From the NCBI RefSeq assembly GCF_043290135.1, contig NW_027464588.1:5238501-5302500 (forward strand): DNA of 64,000 nt. The letters run 5' to 3'. Within the stretch, counting starts at the first letter, position 1, and every line of letters begins with the position of its first letter. Below the pieces are notes generated by a model, which searched no databases, was not told where the DNA came from, and saw only the letters and a program-made list of their open reading frames with translations. This DNA is from Rhipicephalus microplus (lineage: Eukaryota > Arthropoda > Arachnida > Ixodida > Ixodidae). Made by a program: the position numbers and the translations under genes. Positions 32,591 through 43,379 of this stretch are shown in pieces.

Positions 32591-33749
32591 TGTCACTCCG
32601 GTCCCGTTAATTAGGGAGGCGATCGCCGGGCTAATTCCAAGAGCCGAAGTATCGGCCCCCCGAACCGCACCACGGAAGCGTGGACAATTTAGAAGTGGTC
32701 CTTTTTGGCGCGCCAGCGGACGCCGGCTGTGGCCCAAAGAACAAGTCAGAGCCGAGAGTTGATAAACAAACAAATTATATTCTCAATAATGGCAGATCGA
32801 AAACAATACACAAAAATGCACATTCCACAATAGTTGCATACAATATGTCACCAATCAAACCAATCAATCAACGTACTACACAATACAATCAGCCACACTT
32901 GAAACAATGGACACGGACAACAATACGCACTACAATGCAGTCGCATGCATTGAACAACCAAGACACTTAAAGACTAAAGAGATAGAAAACCTATTCAGTC
33001 AAAAGTTCTTGGAACCAAAGTCTAGATGATACTCTTCCGAGAATCACTCACTCAAAGTCCAGCGTTGTTGTCGTTCCGCAGCCCTCGAAGTTTCTCTTCC
33101 AGGAAACCTCGCCGAAGTTTCTCTTCCAGGAAACCTCGCGTCCTCAAATGGCCACTCTCCAAGCTTCAAACTTCTTCGCCGGAAACACGTCGGCTTCACA
33201 CACGCAGCTGTTGCCACGCGTGTTCGCTCGATAGCGGTAAACACACGCTCTTGCCTGTAGCTCGAGCCTTCACCCCTCAGGTGGAAATCCTCTTCATCTC
33301 CGGCTTCGTCCCTACGGACCAAAACCTTCGCCGACTACACGGCGGAATCCCTACGCGCTCTGGCGCTCACTTCCGTCTCCTCCTGCTTTCTCGTCTCGGC
33401 TGCTCGATTAAATACCTTCCGCGCCACCTTCCAGAAAGTTCTCATTTCGTCGGCGCGATGCGCAGCGAAGGCTGGGGAGAGGCGCGAGACGGTTCGACTG
33501 CCCTCCGCGTCGAATGACTCAACTCGGCGTGGCCACGCCCCCTTCGTTCTAGAAATATCGCGGGCTATCTCGGCCGCCGATGGGGGGTGAGGAGGTTCGT
33601 CGGCGAAGCCACGCTTCCAAGGGGAAAGCGCGCGCCCGGGGAGCCTTGGATGTTTGTTTTCTTTTTTTATTTTGACCTCCCGGCGTCTCTTCCGCGCGTT
33701 ACCGCAAGAATTTGGCGGCGCGCCCATTTTTAGCGCTCGTCCTGTGACA
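32591..33749 (-). repeat. 3' LTR of gag-only element
   Basis: A 1159-bp LTR nearly identical to 36421-37580. The open frames found in both LTRs (for example 163-164 codons at 33026 and 36854) repeat because the LTRs repeat. They have no recognisable motif and I do not call them genes. A (GAAGTTTCTCTTCCAGGAAACCTCG)-type internal duplication occurs at about 33085-33140, also in the other LTR. Confidence 0.92.
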
Positions 33750-34129
33750 CTGCCCCCCACTTTCAGAATATTATCTCATAATATTCAAAACCACACAAAC
33801 GAGCGCGAACAGTCACCACACACTCTCACAGACTGTAACATAGTCCGTCGCTCATGACACGTCACATTCACAATAGATCACTTAATACAATTGTACATTG
33901 TAATTCAATTACACAACACGTGAAAACACAAACACAAGCGCATGAGTACAACACTGCACCACACATTCCCAATAATACAAATGTACAAAGTTCTCTCATT
34001 ACAACAATGGTCCAATACTATACATCACATCACAGCACAACACTTCGACACTTGTGACACAGGATAACACAACATTAACACAACATATGACACTCAGCAC
34101 TGCCCAACATTCTGATTCGACCTCAGCAT

Positions 34130-34930
34130 TTATCCTGAGTACTTTGCGCGGCGCTTGTGCCCTTTCTTGCGGTGCTCGCTCGATCTCTTCTTGTGTTTCC
34201 TTGTTCTTTTTCGGCGAGCCCTTTCCAACGACGATATCTGAGGCGGCGTCTCAGCCATCATTGTCACTTCCGACACCGTTAACGGGTCATAACGTTCAAC
34301 GGGTCCCGTCGGTTTATTTACCAGCTTGTTCATGTCACGGCATTGGGCCTGGCTGGCCGACTCCGTCACCTTTACACTGTCGGTCGGTTGAGGTCGTGCC
34401 GACTTAAGTCCGGTTGCTCGGCCCGTGAACTTATTCGACACGATCGTCTTCTCCTTCGCTGTCTCTTGCGCCGCAGCTTCACCTTGGGCTCTAGTGAGAT
34501 CCGTCACGGGATGCTCCTCCACTGTATCTCGCGGCCGCTGTGTTGGCGAGGGCTCTATCTTCGGGTCTTCTCCCAAACATTCTGGATCACTTGGCCCTCG
34601 CGCCCCGTCGATGTTTCCGATGACAAGGTCATACAGGGAGGTCGTCATGCATAAAGCAGTAACCTTACCGCTGAAGTACGGGGTTTCAACCTCAATTTCT
34701 GCTTCGGGAAGCATCCGAACCGTACGGTCAATTAGGCAAACCGGTTTCGTTCTGCCTGTCAACTCACTTTCCCGTACCAAATTTCTCCGCACGATAACCG
34801 TGGAGCTACCGGTGTCTCTTAGAACCGTAATCTTCTTGCCCGCAACCTTTCCAGGCAGCGTTGGCATTCCCTTCGTAACACCGGTTGGCTGTTTTGACAT
34901 TACAGCTCCCACAATAGGAACTTTCTCCCC
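34130..34930 (-). CDS. Aspartic protease frame of gag-only element
   Basis: This minus-strand frame overlaps the end of gag by at least 13 nt and is in the -1 frame relative to it, so it is probably made by ribosomal frameshifting. There is no good ATG at its start; the first ATG codon is a few residues in. The active-site motif reads KKITVLRDTGSSTVIVRRN, a retropepsin DTG(S), followed by the flap and a hydrophobic YDLVIGNIDG segment. The C-terminal half is a hydrophilic spacer ending in a very basic tail (ERARRKRTRKHKKRSSEHRK) and a stop at 34130. The retroviral-type protease would cleave Gag. No RT or integrase follows: 33750-34129 is non-coding up to the polypurine tract. Confidence 0.8.
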   Translation of the reverse strand, partial: GEKVPIVGAVMSKQPTGVTKGMPTLPGKVAGKKITVLRDTGSSTVIVRRNLVRESELTGRTKPVCLIDRTVRMLPEAEIEVETPYFSGKVTALCMTTSLYDLVIGNIDGARGPSDPECLGEDPKIEPSPTQRPRDTVEEHPVTDLTRAQGEAAAQETAKEKTIVSNKFTGRATGLKSARPQPTDSVKVTESASQAQCRDMNKLVNKPTGPVERYDPLTVSEVTMMAETPPQISSLERARRKRTRKHKKRSSEHRKKGHKRRAKYSG

Positions 34931-36216
34931 ATTTTCAACTCTACAAATCCATCGGTGACGGCATTATTATCAGATTTCGGTGCCATTTGCACACAGGATA
35001 CCTGGTGAGTTTGACTCACTCCGTTCCGACAAGCGTCTGCTTTGTGCCCAGTCTGACCACACTTGAAACATTTTACTGCCGTAGGGCTCGTAAAGATCGT
35101 TCGACAGTTTTTCGCGCGATGACCCTTTCGGTTGCACAGAAAACATCGCGGAATGCTCTCTGGTGCACGCTTCTTTTCTTCGGGAGCCAGTTTCTTCGAA
35201 TCATCGGGACACTCCTTCTTTACCTTGGCCAAATTAGCGCCACCTTGCGCTTCCAAGACTTGATCAGCCAATTCAAGCATGTCTTCAAGTGAGTCAGCCT
35301 TCCTCTCTTTTAAGTACAGTGACAGGCTTGGGTGGCAACTAGTAAGAAATTGTTCTCTAATTAGCAGCTCTCTAAGCTCATCGTACTCCTGCGCTGTCCC
35401 TGAAAGTTCAATCCATCTGTCGAAATAATGGCAAAGTCGGGCAGCATACTGCGTAGCCGTCTCACCGTTAGCTGGTTTTCCTGTCCGAAATCTGTCCCGG
35501 AATCCTTCCACAGTGAATCTAAATCGCTTCAACAAAGCAGCTTTCACCTTTGCGTAGTTGGCTGCATCGGTCGGTGTCAGCCTACCGTACACACTGAGCG
35601 CTTCACCACTCAAGCAAGTACTCAAAGCAGTTTCCCATTGCTGTTCCGGCCAATTCTGGCTCCTCGCAATCGTCTCAAATCTGTGGAGGTACGCGTCTAG
35701 GTCGTCCTTCCTTTCATCAAACGCTACGAGCAGCTTGCTTGGGTTCAAGCGGAAGCCGTGATCTTCCCGTTCGCTGCTTTCAACTCTAGCTTGGACAGGA
35801 GTTTCACTTCGCTGTTGCAAACGGAGCTGCTCGAGTTCCATCTCGTGCTGCCGCTGCCGTTCCCTTTCCTCTCTTTCTTCTTTCGCCCTCTCAGCTGCCA
35901 GTTTTTCTCTCTCCAGCTCCAACTTCAATTGCAGCTCTCTTTCTTCTTTCAGCTGTCGCTCCTTTGCTTCTCTTTCTTCCCTCGCCCTTTCAGCTGCCAA
36001 CCTCTCTCGCTCCAACTCAGCTGCTTTTTCTTCTTTGGCCCTCTCAGCTGCCAACCTCTCTCGCTCCAACTCAGCTGCTTTTTCTTCCTTGGCTCTCTCA
36101 GCTGCCAACCTCTCTCTCTCCACCGCCTCTTTCTCTTTTTGGCTTACCCACTTCCGTAGTTCGGCGCCAGAAAGTCCCATCTTCTCACCAAGAGCAACTA
36201 ACTTTTCGAGATCCAT
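34900..36216 (-). CDS. Intact Gag with coiled coil, SCAN-like capsid and two zinc knuckles
   Basis: 438 codons from ATG (complement of 36214-36216) to TAA. Residues 1-15 (MDLEKLVALGEKMGL) match the Gag stub of the element at 500-5380. Residues 27-135 are a charged coiled coil in which an 18-residue unit (ERERLAAERAKEEKAAEL) is repeated exactly at 33-50 and 51-68 and partly again. Residues 160-325 are an all-helical capsid-like region with DAYLHRFETIARSQNW and LREQF...LSLYLKERKADSLEDM character. The second half resembles the SCAN domain, which is known to derive from the capsid of Gmr1-like gypsy elements. Two CCHC knuckles follow (C358-C361-H366-C371 and C383-C386-H391-C396). It would assemble the particle and bind RNA. 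The frame is complete and undamaged. An ATG upstream is not needed. Confidence 0.9.
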   Translation of the reverse strand: MDLEKLVALGEKMGLSGAELRKWVSQKEKEAVERERLAAERAKEEKAAELERERLAAERAKEEKAAELERERLAAERAREEREAKERQLKEERELQLKLELEREKLAAERAKEEREERERQRQHEMELEQLRLQQRSETPVQARVESSEREDHGFRLNPSKLLVAFDERKDDLDAYLHRFETIARSQNWPEQQWETALSTCLSGEALSVYGRLTPTDAANYAKVKAALLKRFRFTVEGFRDRFRTGKPANGETATQYAARLCHYFDRWIELSGTAQEYDELRELLIREQFLTSCHPSLSLYLKERKADSLEDMLELADQVLEAQGGANLAKVKKECPDDSKKLAPEEKKRAPESIPRCFLCNRKGHRAKNCRTIFTSPTAVKCFKCGQTGHKADACRNGVSQTHQVSCVQMAPKSDNNAVTDGFVELKMGRKFLLWEL

Positions 36217-36420
36217 GGTGTCTCGCAAATGAAACCTTGCCACGTGCAAAAGGTATCTGCCTAAATCAGTCTATCGGAACACTCCCCTGCACTCGTTAAC
36301 GAGAACACTGAACAACACACAAAATCGTTCCAATAGCACTATCAACAACTCGAGGCTCTTTCTCACTACTTTGGACACTCTGTGCACCAAAAGGTCCTGT
36401 CTCGCGGACGCCAGATTAAT

Positions 36421-37580
36421 TGTCACTCCGGTCCCGTTAATTAGGGAGGTGATCGCCGGGCTGATTCCAAGAGCCGAAGTATCGGCCCCCCGAACCGCAC
36501 CACGAAAGCGTGGACAATTTAGAAGTGGTCCTTTTTGGCGCGCCAGCGGACGCCGGCGGTGGCCCAAAGAACAAGTTAGCCGAGAGTTGATAAACAAACA
36601 AATTATATTCTCAATAATGGCAGATCAAAAACAATACACAAAAATGCACATTCCACAATAGTTGCATACAATATGTCACCAATCAAACCAATCAATCAAC
36701 GTACTACACAATACAATCAGCCACACTTGAAACAACGGACACGGACAACAATACGCACTACAATGCAGTCGCATGCATTGAACAACCAAGACACTTAAAG
36801 ACTAAAGAGATAGAAAACATATTCAGTCCAAAGTTCTTGGAACCAAAGTCTAGATGATACTCTTCCGAGAATCACTCACTCAAAGTCCAGCGTTGTTGTC
36901 GTTCCGCAGCCCTCGAAGTTTCTCTTCCAGGAAACCTCGCCGAAGTTTCTCTTCCAGGAAACCTCGCGTCCTCAAATGGCCACTCTCCAAGCTTCAAACT
37001 TCTTCGCCGGAAACACGTCGGCTTCACACACGCAGCTGTTGCCATGCGTGTTCGCTCGATAGCGGTAAACACACGCTCTTGCCTGTAGCTCGAGCCTTCA
37101 CCCCTCAGGTGGAAATCCTCTTCATCTCCGGCTTCGTCCCTACGGACCAAAACCTTCGCCGACTACACGGCGGAATCCCTACGCGCTCTGGCGCTCACTT
37201 CCGTCTCCTCCTGCTTTCTCGTCTCGGCTGCTCGATTAAATACCTTCCGCGCCACCTTCCAGAAAGTTCTCCTCATTTCTTCGGCGCGATGCGCAGCGAA
37301 GGCTGGGGAGAGGCGCGAGACGGTTCGACTGCCCTCCGCGTCGAATGACTCAACTCGGCGTGGCCACGCCCCCTTCGTTCTAGAAATATCGCGGGCTATC
37401 TCGGCCGCCGATGGGGGGTGAGGAGGTTCGTCGGCGAAGCCACGCTTCCAAGGGGAGAGCGCGCCCGGGGAGCCTTGGATGTTTGTTTTCGTTTTTTTTC
37501 TTTTGACCTCCCGGCGTCTCTTCCGCGCGTTACCGCAAGAATTTGGCGGCGCGCCCATTTTTAGCGCTCGTTCTGTGACA
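36421..37580 (-). repeat. 5' LTR of gag-only element
   Basis: A 1160-bp LTR nearly identical to 32591-33749; differences include single-base changes near the start and a 3-base change near 37272. Being the 5' LTR on minus, it should hold the promoter of the element. Confidence 0.92.
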
Positions 37581-37585
37581 TCCAC

Positions 37586-38129
37586 TTCGCCGCATCGCTC
37601 CCCTTTCTGGTAATCCCAAGAGAGAGAGGCCTACTCAGGGAACCAGTGACGCGTTCGTTCACTTAGCGCGCTAAATTGATAGGCGCCTGCTAGCACGCCT
37701 AAACAGGACACACCGCCAGCCCTGTGTATGGCGCCTAGTGGGATTTCGCAGTCTCCAGGCTTCGTACTACGTCTGAGGACTTTGTATCACGATTAACGAG
37801 CGCTGGTTTTACGTACCGTCAGTGTCACCTGGTCTATTAACTGGCGCTAATGACTTGGTCTATGAGCCTGGGAAATACGTTTTTGGCCGCTGGTAGCACT
37901 TTGCAGCTATATATTCCGCAATAAAACAAAATTGGAGCATAGTAAAACGCCTCCGAATTTTTTTTCTTTTTTCATGATGACCCACCGCTCGCTTCTCGAA
38001 GGCCAAAAGCGCAATTCGAAGGAACTACGCGCTGCGGCGAAAACTACATGACTTGAGCAACTTGAAACACTGTGTGACAATAACGTACTGTGTGTAGAAA
38101 ACGTAGTAAGAAAAAAAACGCACTTCTAG
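37586..38129. other. No gene recognised
   Basis: Moderately GC-rich sequence between the gag-only element and a gypsy relic. It has an AATAAA at about 37920 but no frame I can support. It may be leader or LTR debris of the relic that follows. Confidence 0.35.
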
Positions 38130-40412
38130 CCATGAAATGAAATCCCGGTTAAGGCAAGAACTTCACGGTTTGCTGGACGCGGGTATCATCAGACCATCCA
38201 CATTGTCGTTTGCTTCACAGATTACGATCGGGCCTAAATAAGATGGATCACTTCACTTATGCGCGGATTGCAGACTCATCAACCGGCAGACCGACCAGTT
38301 CCCATTTCATATGCGAAAAATAGACGAGATCATCGATGAAAGTGGTGGATGCGACTAGTCCTCTTGAATAGATTTGTGTAAAGGATAACGGCAAGTATGC
38401 TTGATGGAATATACGAAAAAGTTCACGGTGTATGTTATACCATTTGACGTGTGCTAACGCAAACGACTTCCATTCGGGTGGAAGGACTGTGGTGCATTGT
38501 TTTAGGAAATGATGAACACTGTACTCGAAGACATTATTAGAAAGTTTTGCAATGTGTACGTTGACAATATCCTAGTGTATTCAAGGACAAGAGACGACCA
38601 TATACCTCACTTTTCTGCAGTGTTGCAAGCACTCAGTGATGCAAGACTAAAATCAATGCGAAGAAAAGTGAGTTTTTTAGTCACACGGTGGTATTTCCTG
38701 GCAGGCGCCAAACAGAGAGTAGATGACAAAACGAAGAGTACCGAAGAAGACAGCTTGCAGCAAATCAATTCTGTTGTGAAGCCTTACGACGTCCGTTCGC
38801 TTCATGTGTTTACAGGACTCTCAGGGCACTTCCGAGCATTCGTAAAAGACTAGGCCAAGAATACTTATTGCCTCGTAACCTTGACATAAAAATGTGTTCC
38901 GTTCTTGCGGACGGATGTTGTGAAATTATCTTTGTAGAGCTAATTACCACCATTTCGTGTGACCCTGTATCGACGTTTCCAGACCTTACCTTATCATTCG
39001 AACTCTATATCGATGCTTTCCTCCATGAAACAGGGCCTGTTTTTTACCAAAGAAATGACAAGGTGGATGTGGCTCGACAACTACAAGTGATCAGATATTT
39101 TCATTTTACGTTTAGCGAAACCCAAGTTATTATTACATCACAGAAGAAGAAGCACTAGCAGTTGTTAAGGCCCTGAGATATTTTAGAGCATACTCGAAAG
39201 TGAGATGTTTTATTTAAACTGTTCACCGACAGCCCGGCTTCCACCTATCGGCCGCTTCTCGCGCAGCCAAAGGGAGAATTGCTCGCTAGACAAGCTTAAT
39301 TCAACAGTACAAGTTCGATGAAGCTCATCGTCCGGGACACTATCACCAATATTCGGATGCAATGCCCACGTTACACATTCCCCAAGACACTGCAGTGGAG
39401 CACGTAAACTTGGCAAGGCTATGGGAAAGAACTAGAGAATTGATATTTAGAAACAGAAAAGTACGTGTAGCTGAGACCGAAGTGAGAACCATTCCGAGGC
39501 GCTACTACAATAGTCCAAAATCTGGAGGGCACGATGAATTTCGCAGAACGTACAGGAAGCTAACTGCAAGGTTCACGTGGACGAACGTGAGGGCGGGTAT
39601 TACATTAAAACATGCCACAAATGCCAGGTCTTCAAAGCTAATTTTTGGCCACGAGGAAATTAAATGATAACGCCGAAGTACTCTTAGGTACCTCTTGAGG
39701 TACTGCAGCTTGACTTGGCCGAAATTAACGAGGTAAGGGCATGCAGAAAACGCAAGCATTTTGGTTGTCTTTAATGAGTACACGCGCCATGTTGCTGCTA
39801 AGGCAGGCACAGAATATCTGAATGCAGTAATTTCATTCCTCGAACGGGAAATCTTGAAATACGTTAGATGGGAGCCGACAAAAGAAAACAACGAAAAAGA
39901 GAAGTCGCCCTATCAAAACGTCGTCCAGCTAGTCTGAGACAGTTCCACTGTTAACCCTAATTATCTCAAAGACGTTAAAGTAATTCTTGCTGAGAACAGA
40001 CCAGCTTTCCACAGTCCTCTGCTTCGACAATGGGCAGAAAAGAAAGAGGCACAAAATACCCTTTGCAGCCCAAAATCACCCTGAAGCAAATTCCCGGCTT
40101 TCGGAGTATCAAGTCCCCGCTGAAATAGAGCAGGGTTTAGTTGACAAGATTATTCTCAAGAAACCACATATGGTGGCAGAGTGGCACCAACAATACAGCC
40201 ATACAATGAATAGAAATTTGGATAAGCGTCTTCGATCAGAGACCTCCGATGTACAGGAAGCATGGTCCTCGAACGAAAAGGACTCGACTCTAAGTCTCAT
40301 GTTACTGGTCCCTATTTTCGCATGAAGACCATGAAGCGACAAGGTGTACTGAAGGTGGTATATTACCGCGGACTTCAATTCAATGTCGAAAAGGCATCTC
40401 TATCAAACGCAT
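38130..40412 (+). pseudogene. Heavily decayed Ty3/gypsy pol relic
   Basis: Fragments in several frames keep gypsy order: RT (LRQELHGLLDAGIIRPST near 38150; the CNVYVDNILVYSRTRDDH segment near 38545-38600, where the active site reads YVDN instead of YVDD), RNase H (FELYIDAFLHETGPVFYQRN near 39000 and TSEEEALAVVKALRYF near 39135-39185), then an integrase zinc-finger region near 39500-39640 (GGHDEFRRTYRKLTARFTW) and integrase-core debris to about 40330. Many stops and shifts. The order RT, RNase H, integrase is the ordinary gypsy one, unlike the Gmr1-like element at 500-5380. Confidence 0.75.
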
Positions 40413-41263
40413 TGTTACAAGACAACATCAAACTCAAGAAGCAAGACAGACAGCGAGAAAGACGACGTGATTCTGGGATGTGGGGCACACTCTCGCTTGC
40501 CGTTTCGGCTTACGCTTCATCATCATCAGCATGATCAGCAGCAGCAGCAGCCTGACTACGTCCACTGCAGGACAAAGGCCTCTCCCATGTTCCACAAGTT
40601 AACCCAGTCGTGTGCTTGCTGCTGCCAATTTAAACCCGCAAACTTTTTAATCTCATCTGCCCACCTAAACTTCTGTCTCATCCTAACCCGCTTGCCTTCT
40701 CTGGGAATCCAGTTAGTTACCCTTAATGACCAGCGGTTATCCTGTCTACGCGCTACACGGCCGGCCCATGTCCATTTCTTCTTGATTTCAGCTATGATAT
40801 CTTTAACCCCCGTTTGTTCCCTAATCCACTCTGCTCTCTTTTTGTCTCTTAAGCTTACACCTACCATTTATTCTTTCCATTGCTCGCTGCGTCGTCCTCA
40901 ATTTAAGCTGAACCCTCTTTGTAAGTCTCCAGGTTTCTGCTTCGTAGTAGCTAAGTACCGACAAGATACAGCTGTAATATACCTTCCTCTTGAGGGATAG
41001 TGGCAATCTACCTGTCATAATTTAGTGCTTGCCAAATGTGCTCCACCCAATTCTTATTCTTCTAGTTACGTCAGTCTTGTGGTTAGGCTCCGTGGTTATT
41101 ACCTGCCCTAAGTAAACATAGTCTTTCACAACTTGAAATGCACTAATACTTATCTCGAAACGCTGCTCCTTTCCGAGGTTGTTGTTGTTTTCCGGCTTAC
41201 GCTTGGCGTCGTGTAAATATATCTCAACTGTAACCTCGTTTCTTTGTGTGCCCTCCCGTAACA
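40413..41263 (+). repeat. 5' LTR of gypsy element, interrupted
   Basis: Left part 40413-40517 and right part 41193-41263 together match 46033-46196. The shared stretch includes AAGCAAGACAGACAGCGAG and the CTCTCGCTTG segment. The interruption is the RTE copy at 40518-41192. Confidence 0.82.
40518..41192 (-). mobile_element. RTE LINE fragment inserted in the gypsy LTR
   Basis: The minus-strand 3' end of the RTE family, starting with CATCATCATCAGCATGATCAG and covering about 210 C-terminal RT codons in two frames (WIREQTGVKDI, KWTWAGRVARRQDNRWS, SYYEAETWRLTKR). It is flanked by a perfect 12-bp duplication CGGCTTACGCTT at 40506-40517 and 41193-41204. It is younger than the LTR it interrupts. Confidence 0.9.
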
Positions 41264-41326
41264 TTTTGGCGGAGGTGCTGCGTAGCGAGAGAGCTTCACA
41301 GCGGACGCCAAGTGGCCGCTTCTATT

Positions 41327-42400
41327 ATGTCTACCGACAGGCATGATGCGCTAACAGCCATGCCAAACGCATCAACGGCGCCCACCTCACCTGTGCTCAT
41401 TGTGACCTTTCCACCCTACAATTCTGGCAGCTTATCGGACACTGACAACAAAGGCGTCGATGAGTGGCTTCAACTCTACGAGCTCGTGAGCGGGAATCTT
41501 TGTTGGAACCCAACCATAATGCTGGCAAACCGTATCTTTTACTTGAAGGATACGGCCAAGGCGTGGTTCAACAAGAAGGTGGAAGAGCTCACCAGCTGGG
41601 ACGTTTGTAAGACGAAGTTGCGTGAGTTGTTTGGCCGATCTGCCGCGCGCAAGCAGGCCGCTAAGAAAGAACTTTAAACTAGTGTCCAGACATCCACGGT
41701 GTCTTACCTGGCCTATATTCAAGATGTCTCGACACTCTGCCATAAGGTTGATACCACTATTACTGAAGCTGATAAGGTTGCACATGTCCTCAAGGGCATC
41801 GCTCATAATGCCTTTAGCCTACTTGTATTTAAAGGCTGTTCGACAGTCCAAGGCGTCATTAGTAAGTGCTGGCGTTCTCAAAAGGCTAATAGCCATCGCA
41901 TCGCCAACCACTTCACCCGTCTTCCCAACACCACTGCACCGTCAACTTGTGAAGATTTCCGTTTTGACACCCAGCCAAATCCAGCTTCTGCGGACATTAC
42001 GAGGGTTGGTCGACGCGAAATCGAAGCGATGTCACCAGAACTTGAGGGTCTTAACGCCGAATGATCATCAGCCCACTATATCCCTCATACAGAGCATTTT
42101 GCGTCAAGAGTTCGCAAACTCTGGCCTTCAGAAGATCTGTTCTGTGCACCAATCCCATGTCCACTTACAAAACTTGAACACCCGTCAGCAGTACCGGCAT
42201 CCTGCTCCACGTAACTGAGAATTAAACCTATGGGGGACGCCTCACGACAGGCAAATTTGCTTCCGGTGGAATGAGTGGGACACTTTTCGCGTCGTTGCTG
42301 AAGCACGTAGACCTCACCTTCACGCACAAGCTCAAATTTTACGAAATTCGATGCATTAGCCTGCCGTTCTGGCCAAGAGCCACCACGCTGTAATGACTCA
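41327..42400 (+). pseudogene. Gypsy Gag, frameshifted
   Basis: The first frame (ATG 41327, stop 41675-41677) reads MSTDRHDALTAMPNASTA, VDEWLQLYELVSGNL and AKAWFNKKVEEL, a gypsy-type capsid. The second (from about 41699 to 42064) continues with YLAYIQDVSTLCHKVD, EADKVAHVLKGIAHNAFSLL and RREIEAMSPE. Beyond, a degraded CCHC-like region (VGHFSRRC) follows near 42270-42300. The normal role is particle assembly. Confidence 0.75.
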
Positions 42401-42579
42401 GCTCATTACGACATTACCGCTACGACCAACGCCCAGTAAAGCCACTGGCCTTAACCGCGAGGTAGATTCTCGAGGTCTCCTCCGCCACCCCGTTCCCCGT
42501 CCCCGACATTCACGCGACGGTTTCCTTCGAGAAACTAACGTGCGCAGCTCCTGGAAGTAAGGCTGCTGCTACGACTTGC

Positions 42580-42960
42580 CCTACAACTCATGTTGTTACC
42601 CTCCCGACCAACCAGAACTTGAGTGATGTAAAGGTGGGTGGTTTGTCTGTTAAAGCCTAGGAGACTCTGACGCCAAAAGTTATGTTATGAGCTCGCACAT
42701 TCGTAACCGCTTGAAAAAGTCTCAACTCTAGCCTATTCACGCTGCGTTCATGTTGCTGACGGCGGTGCATCGACCGTCGTTGGTGTCTGCACAGCACGCA
42801 TTACTACTATAGCTGGCCATCAAACCTCCGTCTTCGTCACTGTTCTCACCAGCTACACCATTGATGTTGTCTTCGGTCTAGACTTTTTGTCCGCCCCTTC
42901 GGCCCTCATTGACTGTTCTGCTGGCACGGTGCAACTTGACCTGTCCTGATGCGCCCAGTC
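42580..42960 (+). pseudogene. Gypsy aspartic protease relic
   Basis: Fragments read MSSHIRNRLKK after a damaged active site near 42665-42690, then an ADGG-type and GVCTARIT segment and TIDVVFGLDFLSAP with ALIDCSAGTVQLDL near 42860-42945. Multiple frames. Confidence 0.55.
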
Positions 42961-43379
42961 AGCTCCAACTTCGTCTCTGCTCTGCTGAACATGTCTGTTT
43001 GTCACCGAAAACAGTTACCTGCAATGCCATAGCAGCGTCGCCACCTGAACCTGATGGAGACAACGTGCTCACGCACATTACATCCGTCCTTCTGACTCAC
43101 AGTGTTACTTTTCGGCACACTATCATTCCGTTACGAAAAAACCACCCTTGAATCCCTTTGCCGAACTTTGCTCTGTGTATGCAAGTGATTCCGTGTAGAA
43201 TAGCCCTCGCCATGCTGACACCATCCGAAGATTGTGTCGTCTCAGCTTTGAACCCCAAGGATGTGCGTCGCCTTAACTGAACGCAAGTCTGTTCTTCGAC
43301 AGAGAGTCCCTCTTCTAATGTAAAAAAATGATCGCTGTGGACCTTTTGCCGCATCAAACTGACGTGGTCTGTCACGTCT

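Larger units (their letters stand above)
32591..37580 (-). mobile_element. Young gag-protease-only LTR retrotransposon, Gmr1-like lineage
   Basis: A 4990-bp minus-strand insertion bounded by ~1160-bp LTRs (32591-33749 and 36421-37580) that start TGTCAC and end GTGACA. It is flanked by perfect TCCAC duplications (32586-32590, 37581-37585). Inside the 5' LTR (on minus) the primer site reads TGGCGTCCGCGAGACAGGAC. Beside the 3' LTR there is a polypurine tract, AAAGTGGGGGGCAG. The 2.67-kb interior encodes only Gag and a protease frame; no RT, RNase H or integrase is present. The LTRs differ at very few positions, so insertion was recent. This is the structure described in other organisms as a terminal-repeat element with gag domain: it must use pol functions supplied in trans. 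Confidence 0.9.

Noticed and set aside
33026..33760. 163- and 141-codon frames in the LTRs of the gag-only element (also 36854-37585)
   Set aside because: Present in both LTRs in overlapping opposite-strand frames, differ in length by LTR indels, and show no motif; best read as LTR promoter or leader sequence.
35758..36299. Leu/Ser/Phe-rich frames on plus across the gag coiled coil
   Set aside because: Antisense reading of the repetitive coiled-coil codons of the minus-strand Gag.
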